Made by a program: the position numbers and the translations under genes. Source: Bog-756 sp963824645 (lineage in GTDB: Bacteria > Actinomycetota > Acidimicrobiia > Acidimicrobiales > RAAP-2). Taken from it: a stretch of 64,000 nt of DNA. The DNA lies in the NCBI GenBank assembly GCA_963824645.1, contig CAWGQC010000002.1, positions 14,329-78,328 on the forward strand, in the 5' to 3' direction. Positions 1-9,831 of the stretch are shown piece after piece. The notes under the pieces were generated by a model. The model was not told where the DNA came from. It ran no database searches and worked only from the letters and a program-made list of their open reading frames with translations. The first letter of the stretch is position 1. Each line of letters starts with the position of its first letter.

Positions 1-36
1 GTAGTCGAAGATGACCGCCCTCACATTCACCGGCAT
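1..36 (-). CDS. HAD-superfamily hydrolase, first 12 codons only
   Basis: Reading leftward from an ATG at 36, the twelve codons up to the window edge give MPVNVRAVIFDY. The VIFDY segment matches the nucleophile motif (hydrophobic-FD-Y/L-G-G) that opens HAD-like phosphatases and haloacid dehalogenases, with the aspartate as the attacking residue. A GGAGG-like ribosome site lies directly upstream. The gene is cut by the window edge, so neither the rest of the motif nor the substrate class can be judged. It is divergent from the PadR gene and may share its promoter region. Confidence 0.5.
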   Translation of the reverse strand, partial: MPVNVRAVIFDY

Positions 37-370
37 GTCCTCCCTTGACCCAGACCTGAACCCTCCGGCCAGGCTGTCACTCCCAGCTGTCACTCCCCTC
101 CCCGCCCACGGTAACCAGCCGATTTGAGGGGCGGCCGAATTGGATCCGGAGGACCCGCCGGTCAGCCTCGGTCGGCCTGGGTCGACCTGGGTCGGTACAG
201 GGTGTTGACATTCAGACTATTGCGATATATCGTTATCGTACGAGAGTGATCGAGATAGGTGCCCATCGGGCGGCTCGAAGACCCGATCCGGAAGTTTCCA
301 GGGTCCGCTCTCGACCGAGAGCCGTCGACCACCAACTGGCCGGCGCACCAATCGTCAAGGAGAAACCGAT
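37..370. other. Intergenic region with divergent promoters
   Basis: About 330 bases separate the leftward HAD start from the rightward PadR start. It carries GC-rich sequence with repeated gtcgg/gacctgg words near 160-195 and then an AT-richer promoter at about 205-240 (listed separately). The PadR ribosome site AAGGAG lies at 356-361. No RNA gene or further coding sequence is evident. Confidence 0.5.
205..233 (+). promoter_or_regulatory. padR promoter overlapping a palindromic operator
   Basis: TTGACA at 205-210 is a perfect -35 box. With a 17-base spacer the -10 is TATCGT at 228-233. The -10 is overlapped by the perfect 10-bp palindrome CGATATATCG at 223-232, followed by a further TTATCG. 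PadR-type repressors often bind AT-rich palindromes over their own promoter, so autorepression of the downstream padR-ferredoxin pair is a reasonable inference. Confidence 0.55.
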
Positions 371-1165
371 ATGCAAGGACACAGAGATTCAGATCACTTT
401 CGTCAGGAAAGACGCTTCGGACCCGGCTCTTCCGGGCGGGGCGGACGCTCCGGCGACCGCTTCGGCGGTGACCCTCGAGGCCGCAGTGGCGGTCGGGGGC
501 GGGGCCGGGGTTCGCGGGACTCGGGGGGATTCGGCCGCCATGGCGGATTCGGGCCCGGGTTCGGCGGACCGATGTTCGGACGCGGCCCCAAGGTGGGACG
601 CGGTGACGTCCGGGCGGCCATCCTCGCCCTCCTGACCGAGGAGCCCATGCACGGCTACCAGATCATCACCGAGCTCACCGAACGCAGCCGCGGCGTGTGG
701 CGTCCGAGCCCCGGGTCCGTCTACCCCACCCTCCAAGCCATGGAGGACCAGGGCCTGGTTACGGCCGACACCTCGGAAGGCCGGCGAGTGTTCCGGCTGA
801 CCGATGAGGGTCGCGAGGTCGCCGCTGCGGCCGGCGACGGGCCCGCCCCGTGGGAGGACGCGGCCCGCGGTGCCGACCGATCGCTGGTCGACCTCAAGGG
901 CCTGGCCTTCGAGGTAGGTGCCGCCATCATGCAGGTGGGCCAAGCCGGATCCGACGAACAGATCAGTAGCGTCGCCGACATCCTCCGTGAAACCCGACGC
1001 CGCATCTACCTGGTGCTGGCTGACGGGGCCGACAACGATCGGGCCAGCACCGGTGGCAGCACCGGTGGCAACACCGGTGGCAGCTCTGGTGGCCGCTCTG
1101 GTGCCAGCCCAGCTGGTGGTGGTGGCGGCCGGCAGGACACGTCCGAGGCCGTCACCGGACAGTGA
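371..1165 (+). CDS. PadR-family transcriptional regulator with RG-rich N-terminus
   Basis: 264 residues. A winged-helix PadR domain spans about residues 76-155, with the diagnostic HGYQI (94-98) and GSVYPTL (115-121) motifs. A predicted helical dimerisation segment follows at about 165-220. PadR proteins are cytoplasmic repressors released by ligands such as phenolics or toxic compounds; the ligand here is unknown. Unusually, residues 10-75 are an Arg/Gly/Phe-rich disordered tail and residues 226-264 are a Gly/Ser/Thr tail built on a 12-bp tandem repeat. ATG at 371 has an AAGGAG ribosome site at 356-361. The gene overlaps the ferredoxin gene by four bases (GTGA), so they are probably co-transcribed. 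Confidence 0.85.
   Translation: MQGHRDSDHFRQERRFGPGSSGRGGRSGDRFGGDPRGRSGGRGRGRGSRDSGGFGRHGGFGPGFGGPMFGRGPKVGRGDVRAAILALLTEEPMHGYQIITELTERSRGVWRPSPGSVYPTLQAMEDQGLVTADTSEGRRVFRLTDEGREVAAAAGDGPAPWEDAARGADRSLVDLKGLAFEVGAAIMQVGQAGSDEQISSVADILRETRRRIYLVLADGADNDRASTGGSTGGNTGGSSGGRSGASPAGGGGGRQDTSEAVTGQ
1049..1084. repeat. 12-bp tandem repeat, 3 copies, in the PadR C-terminus
   Basis: The unit ACCGGTGGCAGC (second copy ends AAC) is repeated three times in frame and encodes TGGS/TGGN. It is part of a low-complexity tail beyond the conserved PadR fold, so copy number could vary without damaging the DNA-binding domain. Confidence 0.75.
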
Positions 1166-1506
1166 CCCCCAGCCGGGACAGCCTCGACAAGAAGCGCCGC
1201 GCCGCTGCCCATCCGGACCGCCCGGGTGTGCGGTGCTCGGCGCCACCGGGCACCTATCAGCCGGTCGTCGACCATGCCCGGTGCGAAGGCAAGCGGGACT
1301 GTATCGAGGTGTGCCCGAACGACGTCTTCGAGGTGCGCCGCATCGACGACGACGATTTTCTGGCGCTCGGTCGCCTGTCCCGCATGAAGGTCCGGGCTCA
1401 CCGAATGGCCACGGCATACACCCCCAACGCCGACCAGTGCCGCGCCTGCGGGCTGTGCGTGGTGGCCTGTCCCGAGAAGGCCATCGTGCTGACCGAGATC
1501 ACTTGA
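1162..1506 (+). CDS. Ferredoxin with two Fe-S motifs
   Basis: 114 residues starting at GTG 1162 inside the PadR stop (GTGA overlap). The first motif is C41-x5-C47-x3-C51-P and the second the classical C93-x2-C96-x2-C99-x3-C103-P. Seven ligand cysteines suggest a [3Fe-4S]/[4Fe-4S] type or a divergent 2[4Fe-4S] ferredoxin; the sequence alone does not decide. The roughly 40-residue insertion between the motifs and the basic N-terminus are longer than in the smallest clostridial ferredoxins. It is a soluble electron carrier. Coupling to a PadR regulator suggests inducible expression, but the redox partner is not in this window's neighbourhood. Confidence 0.85.
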   Translation: MTPSRDSLDKKRRAAAHPDRPGVRCSAPPGTYQPVVDHARCEGKRDCIEVCPNDVFEVRRIDDDDFLALGRLSRMKVRAHRMATAYTPNADQCRACGLCVVACPEKAIVLTEIT

Positions 1507-1569
1507 TCCTGGCCTTCATGGGTGACCCACGCCCGTGGGCGACCTTCGCCAACGTGCCGCCGTCGGGAG

Positions 1570-2139
1570 TTACCCGCCTTCGTAGGCGAAGCCGAGATCG
1601 GGAGCGGTGATCAGGGCCCGGAACGGAAGGCCCTCAGCAGCCGCCATCGCCTCCACCGTTCCGCCCCGGTCGACCACGGCCACGAGGAGCACGGGGATGG
1701 CCCCGGCAGCGGTCACCGCATGAGCGGCCTCGAGGAGCGACGAACCCCGGGTGACCGTATCCTCGGTCACCACCACTCGATCACCGGGATCGAGGGCTCC
1801 GGCGATCCGACCCCCGCCGCCGTGGTCCTTGACCTCCTTGCGCACACTGAATGCCTTGAGCAGACGGCCCCGGGTAGCGGCCACACCGGCGGTGACAAAA
1901 GCCACCGGGTCCGCCCCCATGGTCAGCCCCCCGATGGCGTCCACGTCGCTCGGAATCACGCTCAGCACACCCTCTGCCACCAGCACCATCGCCTCGGGCC
2001 GACACACGGTCTGCTTCGAATCGATGAACCAATTGCTCTTCTTGCCCGACTTGAGAACGAAGTCACCCTGCCGCACCGAATGGTCGAGCAGATGGTCACG
2101 CAGTTGCTCGAACTCGGTGGGGGGAAGGGACGTGCTCAT
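1570..2139 (-). CDS. pyrE: Orotate phosphoribosyltransferase
   Basis: 189 residues from ATG at 2139, whose first bases overlap the purM stop (ATGA). The enzyme joins orotate to PRPP to form OMP in pyrimidine synthesis. Visible hallmarks are the flexible-loop motif RKEVKDHG (100-107) and the PRPP-binding motif TEDTVTRGSS (125-134). The reading frame is open upstream to 2181, but translational coupling to purM makes 2139 the better start. It is last in a purF-purM-pyrE run, so this pyrimidine gene is expressed with purine genes and all three consume or depend on PRPP chemistry. Confidence 0.93.
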   Translation of the reverse strand: MSTSLPPTEFEQLRDHLLDHSVRQGDFVLKSGKKSNWFIDSKQTVCRPEAMVLVAEGVLSVIPSDVDAIGGLTMGADPVAFVTAGVAATRGRLLKAFSVRKEVKDHGGGGRIAGALDPGDRVVVTEDTVTRGSSLLEAAHAVTAAGAIPVLLVAVVDRGGTVEAMAAAEGLPFRALITAPDLGFAYEGG

Positions 2140-3404
2140 CCCGCGGGCTCCGCATCGTCGGCGTCGACGTCGGACCACCAATCTGGTCCGACGAACTCGA
2201 CGATCGGTCGGGTCGTGCCGACCCGGCCGGGTTCGTGCTCGACCGGATCGGCCCGACCCACGACCACGGCGTCCACCCCCGCATCCGATAGCGCACCGAG
2301 AGCACCGTCGACACCGTCAGGATCGACGGCCATGACCATGCCCAGACCGAGGTTGAAGACGCGAGCCATCTCGCCGGCGGAGACGTTGCCCAGACGACGG
2401 ATCTCGTTGAAGATCGGGGGTACTTCCCAGCTGCCGCGATCCAGAGTGGCCTTCATCCCGTCAGGAAGCATGCGGGGCACGTTGCCTTCGAATCCTCCCC
2501 CGGTGATGTGGGCCACAGCGTGGACGCCACCGCTGCCGACGGCGGAGCGCACCGCCGGTGTGTAGATGATCGAGGGGCGAAGCAATTCATCGCCCAGCGA
2601 GGGGGTCTGGCCCCGGGGTCCGGCTAGGGCGGTTGAGCCCGCTCCATGGTCGGCGGCGGGGCCGGACCAGGCGGGGCCGTCCAGTGTCAGCCCCGATCGT
2701 TCGAGAAGGACGTGGCGCGCCAGGGTGTAGCCGTTGCACCGAAGGCCCCCGGACAGAAGCCCGATGAGGACGTCCCCGGCCACCACCCGGTGGGGACCGA
2801 GGACCTCCTCGCGTTCGACCACGCCCACCGCGAACCCGACCAGATCGAACTCACCCGGTTTCATCACGCCCGGATGTTCGGCCATCTCGCCGCCCAGAAG
2901 GGCGGCCCCGACCCGACGGCACCCCTCGGCCACGCCGCTCACCAGATCGGCCATCTGCGCCGGATCGACCGAACCTGTCGAGATGTAGTCCAACAAGAAC
3001 AGAGGTTCGGCCCCGTGGCAGACCAGGTCGTCCACGCACATGGCCACCAGATCGATACCGAGGGTGTCGAAGCGCCCCAGAGCCTCGGCCACCAGTGCCT
3101 TGGTTCCGACCCCGTCGGTCCCCGACACGAGCACCGGGCTGCGGTAGCGGGCTCCATCCAGAGCGAAGAGGCCAGCGAAACCGCCCAGCCCGCCGAGTAC
3201 CTCAGGCCGCAGGGTCGACGCCACCATGGGCTTGATCAAATCGACAGCCCGCTCGCCGGCATCGATATCGACGCCGGCCGCCGCATAGGTGGCGGCCTCC
3301 CCTGGGGCGCGGGCACCTTCGGCTGTCGGATGTGTCGGATGTGTCGGATGTGTCGGATGTGTCGAGGGGGATGAAGGTGTCGTGGGGGATGAAGCTCCGC
3401 TCAC
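2136..3404 (-). CDS. purM: Phosphoribosylformylglycinamidine cyclo-ligase (AIR synthetase)
   Basis: 422 residues; converts FGAM to AIR with ATP, step five of purine synthesis. The conserved core starts near residue 38. Residues 95-102 are GTDGVGTK and 122-134 contain the MCVDDLVCHGAEP region, both typical of PurM. The GTG start at 3404 overlaps the purF stop by four bases (GTGA). The first ~35 residues are extra relative to most PurM proteins and hold four HPT repeats encoded by a 9-bp tandem repeat; a later start would remove them, but none is positioned for coupling as well as 3404. Confidence 0.95.
   Translation of the reverse strand: MSGASSPTTPSSPSTHPTHPTHPTHPTAEGARAPGEAATYAAAGVDIDAGERAVDLIKPMVASTLRPEVLGGLGGFAGLFALDGARYRSPVLVSGTDGVGTKALVAEALGRFDTLGIDLVAMCVDDLVCHGAEPLFLLDYISTGSVDPAQMADLVSGVAEGCRRVGAALLGGEMAEHPGVMKPGEFDLVGFAVGVVEREEVLGPHRVVAGDVLIGLLSGGLRCNGYTLARHVLLERSGLTLDGPAWSGPAADHGAGSTALAGPRGQTPSLGDELLRPSIIYTPAVRSAVGSGGVHAVAHITGGGFEGNVPRMLPDGMKATLDRGSWEVPPIFNEIRRLGNVSAGEMARVFNLGLGMVMAVDPDGVDGALGALSDAGVDAVVVGRADPVEHEPGRVGTTRPIVEFVGPDWWSDVDADDAEPAG
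3324..3359. repeat. 9-bp tandem repeat, 4 perfect copies, in purM
   Basis: TGTCGGATG is repeated four times without a mismatch, followed by a partial fifth copy. On the coding (minus) strand it encodes Thr-His-Pro units near the PurM N-terminus. As the unit is a multiple of three, gain or loss keeps the frame. Perfect identity between copies points to recent expansion. Confidence 0.9.
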
Positions 3405-4945
3405 GCTTTGTTCACGCTGCCCGACCCGCTCAGGGCTCCCCGCTCCACGAATGCCACCGGTACCTTGACCGGATAATCACCGGTCAGACAGGCGTCACAG
3501 AACCCGGCCCCGGGAGCGTCGACCGCTTCGACCAGGTGCTCGAGGGTCAGGAACTCGAGGGAATCCACGCCGAGATAGTCCGCCATTTCGGGCTGCGTCA
3601 TTTTGGCCGCCAACAATTCGTTGCGGTCAGGAGTGTCGATGCCGTAGAAGCACGGCCATCGAAACGGTGGCGAGGAGATGCGCAGGTGGACCTCGGTCGC
3701 CCCGGACTCCCGCAACATGGTGACCATGGCCCGGGTGGTCGTCCCCCGCACGATCGAGTCGTCGACCACGATGACCCTCTTGCCGGCGATGTTCTCGCGC
3801 AACGGATTGAGTTTGCGGCGTACACCGTTGGCTCGCTCGGCCTGGGTGGGCGCAATGAACGTCCGCCCGATGTAGCGGTTCTTGACCAGACCCTGCCCAT
3901 AGGGAACGCCGGAGGCGACGGCATAGCCCTCGGCGGCCGGCACCCCCGAATCGGGGACGCCCATGACCAGATCGGCCATGACCGGTGCCTGGGTGGCTAA
4001 CAGTTGACCCATCCGACGGCGGGCCCCGTGGACCTCGTTCCCGTACAGCCGGGAGTCCGGTCGGGCGAAGTAGACGAACTCGAAAATGCAGAGCTTGGGA
4101 TCCAACCGCTCTACCGGAAAGGGGCGCTCCGAACGCACTTCCTTGCCGTCGATCACCACCATCTCACCCGGCTCCAGCTCGCGGATGAAGGTTGCCCCGA
4201 TCACATCGAGAGCAGGCGACTCCGAGGCCAGCACCCAGCCCGTCTCATAATCGGCGGTGGCGTCCAACCGACCCAGGCACAGGGGCCGGAAGCCGTTGGG
4301 GTCGCGCACCCCGATCAGACGGTCGGCGTCCATGAGGACGAACGAGAAGGCGCCTTCCGCCGAGGGCAGTACGGCGAACAGAGCGGCCTCCAGCTCGTTG
4401 CCGTCACTGTCGTCACCGTCGAAAGGGTGGGGAGCGTCGATTGAATCGGGCGGGAACTGGCGGGCCAACAACTCAGCCACCAGGTCGCTGTCGGAAGAGA
4501 CCATCCCGGGCAGCATTCCGGCCTGGCCGGCCAACGTCGTTGTATTGGTCAGGTTGCCGTTGTGGGCCAGTCCGAACCCGGCCCGGCCCACACCCCGGTA
4601 CACAGGTTGCGCATTGATCCAATCGCTCGACCCGGCCGTGGAATAGCGGGTGTGGCCGATGGCCAGATGACCGCGTAAACCCGACAGCTTGCGCTCGTCG
4701 AACACGGTGGTGACCAGTCCCATGTCCTTCATGACCGTGATCACGTCGCCGTCGCTGACCGCCATGCCCGCGGACTCCTGCCCGCGGTGTTGGAGGGCGT
4801 AGAGACCGTCGAAAGTGAGGTGTGCGACTGAACGCCCCGGGGCGAACACCCCGAAGACGCCGCACGCTTCCTTGGCCTCCATCATCGGTCGGTCACCGCA
4901 CACACCGGGGCTCGTCGGGCTCGTCCTTCGCCACGATTTAGCCAC
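3401..4945 (-). CDS. purF: Amidophosphoribosyltransferase
   Basis: 514 residues from a GTG at 4945. This is the first committed purine step, transferring glutamine amide nitrogen to PRPP. The N-terminal nucleophile of the class II glutamine amidotransferase domain is Cys28 in EACGVFGVFAPG, so the first 27 residues would be a propeptide removed on maturation, as in other actinobacterial PurF proteins. The GHTRYST and HNGNL segments of the glutaminase follow, and the PRPP motif VIVVDDSIVRGTT lies in the C-terminal domain. Two ATG codons at 4885 and 4882 are alternative starts giving a propeptide of only a few residues. Neither start has a strong ribosome site. Confidence 0.95.
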   Translation of the reverse strand: MAKSWRRTSPTSPGVCGDRPMMEAKEACGVFGVFAPGRSVAHLTFDGLYALQHRGQESAGMAVSDGDVITVMKDMGLVTTVFDERKLSGLRGHLAIGHTRYSTAGSSDWINAQPVYRGVGRAGFGLAHNGNLTNTTTLAGQAGMLPGMVSSDSDLVAELLARQFPPDSIDAPHPFDGDDSDGNELEAALFAVLPSAEGAFSFVLMDADRLIGVRDPNGFRPLCLGRLDATADYETGWVLASESPALDVIGATFIRELEPGEMVVIDGKEVRSERPFPVERLDPKLCIFEFVYFARPDSRLYGNEVHGARRRMGQLLATQAPVMADLVMGVPDSGVPAAEGYAVASGVPYGQGLVKNRYIGRTFIAPTQAERANGVRRKLNPLRENIAGKRVIVVDDSIVRGTTTRAMVTMLRESGATEVHLRISSPPFRWPCFYGIDTPDRNELLAAKMTQPEMADYLGVDSLEFLTLEHLVEAVDAPGAGFCDACLTGDYPVKVPVAFVERGALSGSGSVNKA

Positions 4946-5026
4946 ACAACGGCCTCACCGTGCCACTCCATCCTAGTGGGCCCCCTCCGAAGCACGCCCG
5001 GAGGGTGCCGTTAACCTTGGCCGGGG

Positions 5027-5875
5027 ATGATCGACCTCCATACCCACTCCGACGTTTCCGACGGCAGCGACCGGCCGGAGCGGATCCCGGAGCTGGCCGC
5101 CGAGGCTGGATGCAGTGCCATCTCCCTGACCGACCACGACTCACTGGCCGGATCCGGTCCGGCCCGGGTGCGGGCCCATGAGCTGGGTCTCACCTTCGTA
5201 CCGGGCTGTGAGGTCTCCTGCCGACCGGCAGGGCCGGGCGGGATGCACGTACTGGTCTACTTCGTGGAGGACGAGGACAACCCGCTGGGAGCGGAGCTGG
5301 TCCGGCTGCGGGCCGACCGACGAAGACGGAACCGGGCCCTGGCCGACCGCCTGGTCGCTCTGGGCATCCCGATCACCTACGAGATGGTGGTGGCCGAAGC
5401 GCGGGACGAGGCCAGCGTCGGGCGTCCCCACTTTGCCGCAGCCATGGTGGCGGCGGGGGCCGCCGAGTCGATCGACGACGCCTTTGCCACCACGTTGGCC
5501 AACGACCGTCCCGGCTTCGTGCCCAAGGCCCGGCTGTCGGGAGCCGAGGTGGCTCAGCTGGCCCGCGCCTCGGGAGGTGTGGCCGTCCTGGCTCATCCGT
5601 TCAGCATGGGTGTCGAAGGAGCCGATCTGGCCCGAACGGTGGGGGAGCTGGCCGAGGCCGGATTCACCGGAATCGAAGCCATCTACGGTCGCTACTCGCC
5701 CCGGCAGCGGCAACAGCTGACCAATCTGGCCTGTCGTTTCGACCTGGTGGCCACGGGTGGTTCGGATTACCACGGTGTCCCCAAGCCCGACCTGCGGGTG
5801 GGCACCGGCCGAGGTGATCTCCGGGTTCCCAACCAGGTGCTGGACCGGCTGGAAGAGCGGCGTCCGCCGACCTGA
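5027..5875 (+). CDS. PHP-domain phosphoesterase
   Basis: 282 residues of the PHP superfamily, close to the TrpH/RNase AM-like group that hydrolyses 3',5'-nucleotide bisphosphates or trims RNA ends. Metal-binding motifs are clear: DLHTHSDVSDG (3-13), TDHDSL (35-40), VLAHPF (187-192) and GGSDYHG (244-250). The protein is soluble with no signal peptide. It is rightward and divergent from purF, with about 80 bases between starts, so it is not part of the purine operon even though it sits inside the block. The exact substrate cannot be read from the sequence. Confidence 0.85.
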   Translation: MIDLHTHSDVSDGSDRPERIPELAAEAGCSAISLTDHDSLAGSGPARVRAHELGLTFVPGCEVSCRPAGPGGMHVLVYFVEDEDNPLGAELVRLRADRRRRNRALADRLVALGIPITYEMVVAEARDEASVGRPHFAAAMVAAGAAESIDDAFATTLANDRPGFVPKARLSGAEVAQLARASGGVAVLAHPFSMGVEGADLARTVGELAEAGFTGIEAIYGRYSPRQRQQLTNLACRFDLVATGGSDYHGVPKPDLRVGTGRGDLRVPNQVLDRLEERRPPT

Positions 5876-5908
5876 GCGACCGGCCTGATGAAGAAGGGAT
5901 TGGTCCGG

Positions 5909-5973
5909 GCCGGCGCTCGGTGCTTGCCGGCGCGAGGTGCTGCCGGCGATCGGTGCGGCCGGCCACCGGTGCC
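5909..5973. repeat. Imperfect 16-17 bp tandem repeat, 4 units
   Basis: Four successive units of the form GCCGGCGNTCGGTGCT lie between the convergent ends of the PHP gene and purL (units at 5909-5925, 5926-5941, 5942-5957, 5958-5973). The units can pair in hairpins through GCCGGC cores, so the array might act as a bidirectional terminator. No T-rich tail is present. Confidence 0.6.
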
Positions 5974-5998
5974 GCCATTGACAGACCGGCCCCGACCT

Positions 5999-8320
<2,322 letters not shown>

Positions 8321-8529
8321 AGCGTGGAGCGTACCCGGCCACGCCTGCCGGCCGGCAGGTTGCGGCTGATTCTGAGGGGCCAACCACCGGCCCCGGGATG
8401 TGTGGCTAACCGGGCTGTCGACGGGTTGGGTCATCCTGCTGTCGGACTGTGGTGACCGAGTTGTCCCGGCGTAGACCAGCGACGGTCAAAGGGTCAATGA
8501 TCGAGCCCGGCAGTGAGGATTGATCTCAA

Positions 8530-8568
8530 GTTGTCCGCCTCGTTGGAAGAACAAACGATCGGGACAAC
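8530..8568. promoter_or_regulatory. Inverted repeat between purL and the divergent conserved gene
   Basis: GTTGTCC at 8530-8536 pairs with GGACAAC at 8562-8568, with an inner CGTT/AACG pair and a 9-base loop. It sits in an AT-richer stretch between divergent purL and the small gene starting at 8635. It could be an operator for either gene or a leader hairpin of the rightward gene. No regulator is assigned. Confidence 0.35.
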
Positions 8569-8634
8569 CTGACCTGTATCAATCTCGATAAAAAACAACT
8601 TGCCCCCAATGGACTTGTCTGGAATGCTGTGCCG

Positions 8635-9066
8635 ATGCCACCCAGCAATTCGACTAAGTCGCGCAAGAAAACTCCGATGTCCGAGGCTCACAAGGCAGCT
8701 CTGGCCAAGGGGCGCGAAGAGGGCCGTATCGTGCGTCAATACCTCGAAGCCCTCGAGTCGACGAAGCCCAGGCGGGGCCGTAAGCGAACCCCGGATTCGA
8801 TCCGCCGACGGTTGAGTACCATCGATTCCACACTGGCTGGAGCCGATCCCTTAACCCGTCTTCATTTGGTCGAAGAGAAGCAGCGACTTGAGGCGGAACT
8901 GGCCCACAGCGGCGACACCGTCGACATTGCCGCTCTGGAGAAATCCTTCATCAAAGTGGCCCGAATCTACGGCGAGCGTAAGGGTATTTCTTACTCCGCC
9001 TGGCGTACCGTGGGTGTCAGCGCTTCCGTTCTCCAGCAGGCCAAGATTCCCCGCACCCGCGGCTAA
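8635..9066 (+). CDS. Conserved hypothetical protein, basic helical
   Basis: 143 residues from ATG at 8635; a GTG two codons earlier (8629) is an alternative. I do not recognise a named function, although its style recalls a small uncharacterised family of actinobacteria. The first ~50 residues are rich in Lys and Arg (SRKKTPMSEAHK, KPRRGRKRTP). A predicted amphipathic or coiled-coil stretch at about 55-90 follows (RRRLSTIDSTL, RLHLVEEKQRLEAEL), then a compact C-terminus with GISYSAWRTVGVS resembling a helix-turn-helix. A nucleic-acid-binding role is plausible. It is the only rightward gene between purL and purQ and is visibly less GC-rich than its neighbours. Confidence 0.75.
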   Translation: MPPSNSTKSRKKTPMSEAHKAALAKGREEGRIVRQYLEALESTKPRRGRKRTPDSIRRRLSTIDSTLAGADPLTRLHLVEEKQRLEAELAHSGDTVDIAALEKSFIKVARIYGERKGISYSAWRTVGVSASVLQQAKIPRTRG

Positions 9067-9070
9067 ATAG

Positions 9071-9104
9071 GGACGGCGCCTAAATACGGACGGCGCCTAA
9101 ATAC
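9071..9104. repeat. 17-bp perfect direct repeat between convergent genes
   Basis: GGACGGCGCCTAAATAC occurs twice back to back (9071-9087 and 9088-9104) and is preceded by a partial copy TAAATAG at 9064-9070 that includes the stop codon of the upstream gene. Each unit holds the palindrome GGCGCC followed by an A/T-rich word, a layout that could terminate transcription. It fills the whole gap before the purQ stop at 9109. Confidence 0.8.
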
Positions 9105-9108
9105 ACCG

Positions 9109-9831
9109 TCAGGCGACCGTGGCCACCTCGGGCGGTGGGGCGGTGGCGGACCGGTCGGCCCCCCCGTCGACGGTGGAGGACACCAGTGCGCCCAGCAGGA
9201 CCAGCCCGTCAGCCGAGCCGAGGAGTGCATCGGCGGCCCGCTCCGGATGGGGCATGAGACCGATCACGTTGCGGTCCTCGTTGCAGACCCCGGCGATGTC
9301 GTCCATCGAGCCGTTGGGGTTCCCCCGGTAGCGCAGCACGATCCGGTCCTCAGCCTGCAGCTCGGCCAGGGTGTCGCGGTCGCAGGTGAAGTTGCCCTCG
9401 AAATGGTTGATCGGGATGCGCAGTTCGGTCCCCACGTCCACCCCGGCGGTCAGCACCGAATCGGACGACTCCACCCGCACGGTCACCGTCGTGCAGATGA
9501 AGCGCAGGCCGCGGTTCTTTTGTAAGGCACCGGGCAGAAGGCCGGCCTCGGTCAGTACCTGAAACCCGTTGCAGATCCCGACCACCGGACCCCCTTCGGC
9601 GGCAAACCGCCCCACCGCCTCCATGATGGGAGAGAAGCGGGCGATGGCCCCGGGGCGTAGATAGTCACCGTGGGCGAAGCCTCCCGGCAGTACGAGGGCG
9701 TCGAAACCGGCAACCGAGGTCGCGCCGTGCCACACCAGATCGGCCGAAGCACCGGCCCGTTGAAGACCGAGGACGGCGTCGTACTCACAGTTCGTCCCCG
9801 GAAACTGCACGACACCCACCCGGGGTGCCAT
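9109..9831 (-). CDS. purQ: Phosphoribosylformylglycinamidine synthase, glutaminase subunit
   Basis: 240 residues; a class I glutamine amidotransferase that supplies ammonia to PurL. The catalytic triad is visible: Cys87 in GICNGFQ, His195 and Glu197 in MPHPE. The oxyanion region LPGGFAHGDY (48-57) is also typical. The length is normal apart from a short Ala/Pro-rich tail. The ATG at 9831 shares one base with the purS stop (TGATG), so PurS and PurQ are translationally coupled, as expected for subunits of one complex. Confidence 0.96.
   Translation of the reverse strand: MAPRVGVVQFPGTNCEYDAVLGLQRAGASADLVWHGATSVAGFDALVLPGGFAHGDYLRPGAIARFSPIMEAVGRFAAEGGPVVGICNGFQVLTEAGLLPGALQKNRGLRFICTTVTVRVESSDSVLTAGVDVGTELRIPINHFEGNFTCDRDTLAELQAEDRIVLRYRGNPNGSMDDIAGVCNEDRNVIGLMPHPERAADALLGSADGLVLLGALVSSTVDGGADRSATAPPPEVATVA

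Noticed and set aside
3324..3359. Short tandem array considered as a CRISPR-like repeat
   Set aside because: Units are 9 bp with no spacers and lie in frame inside purM.
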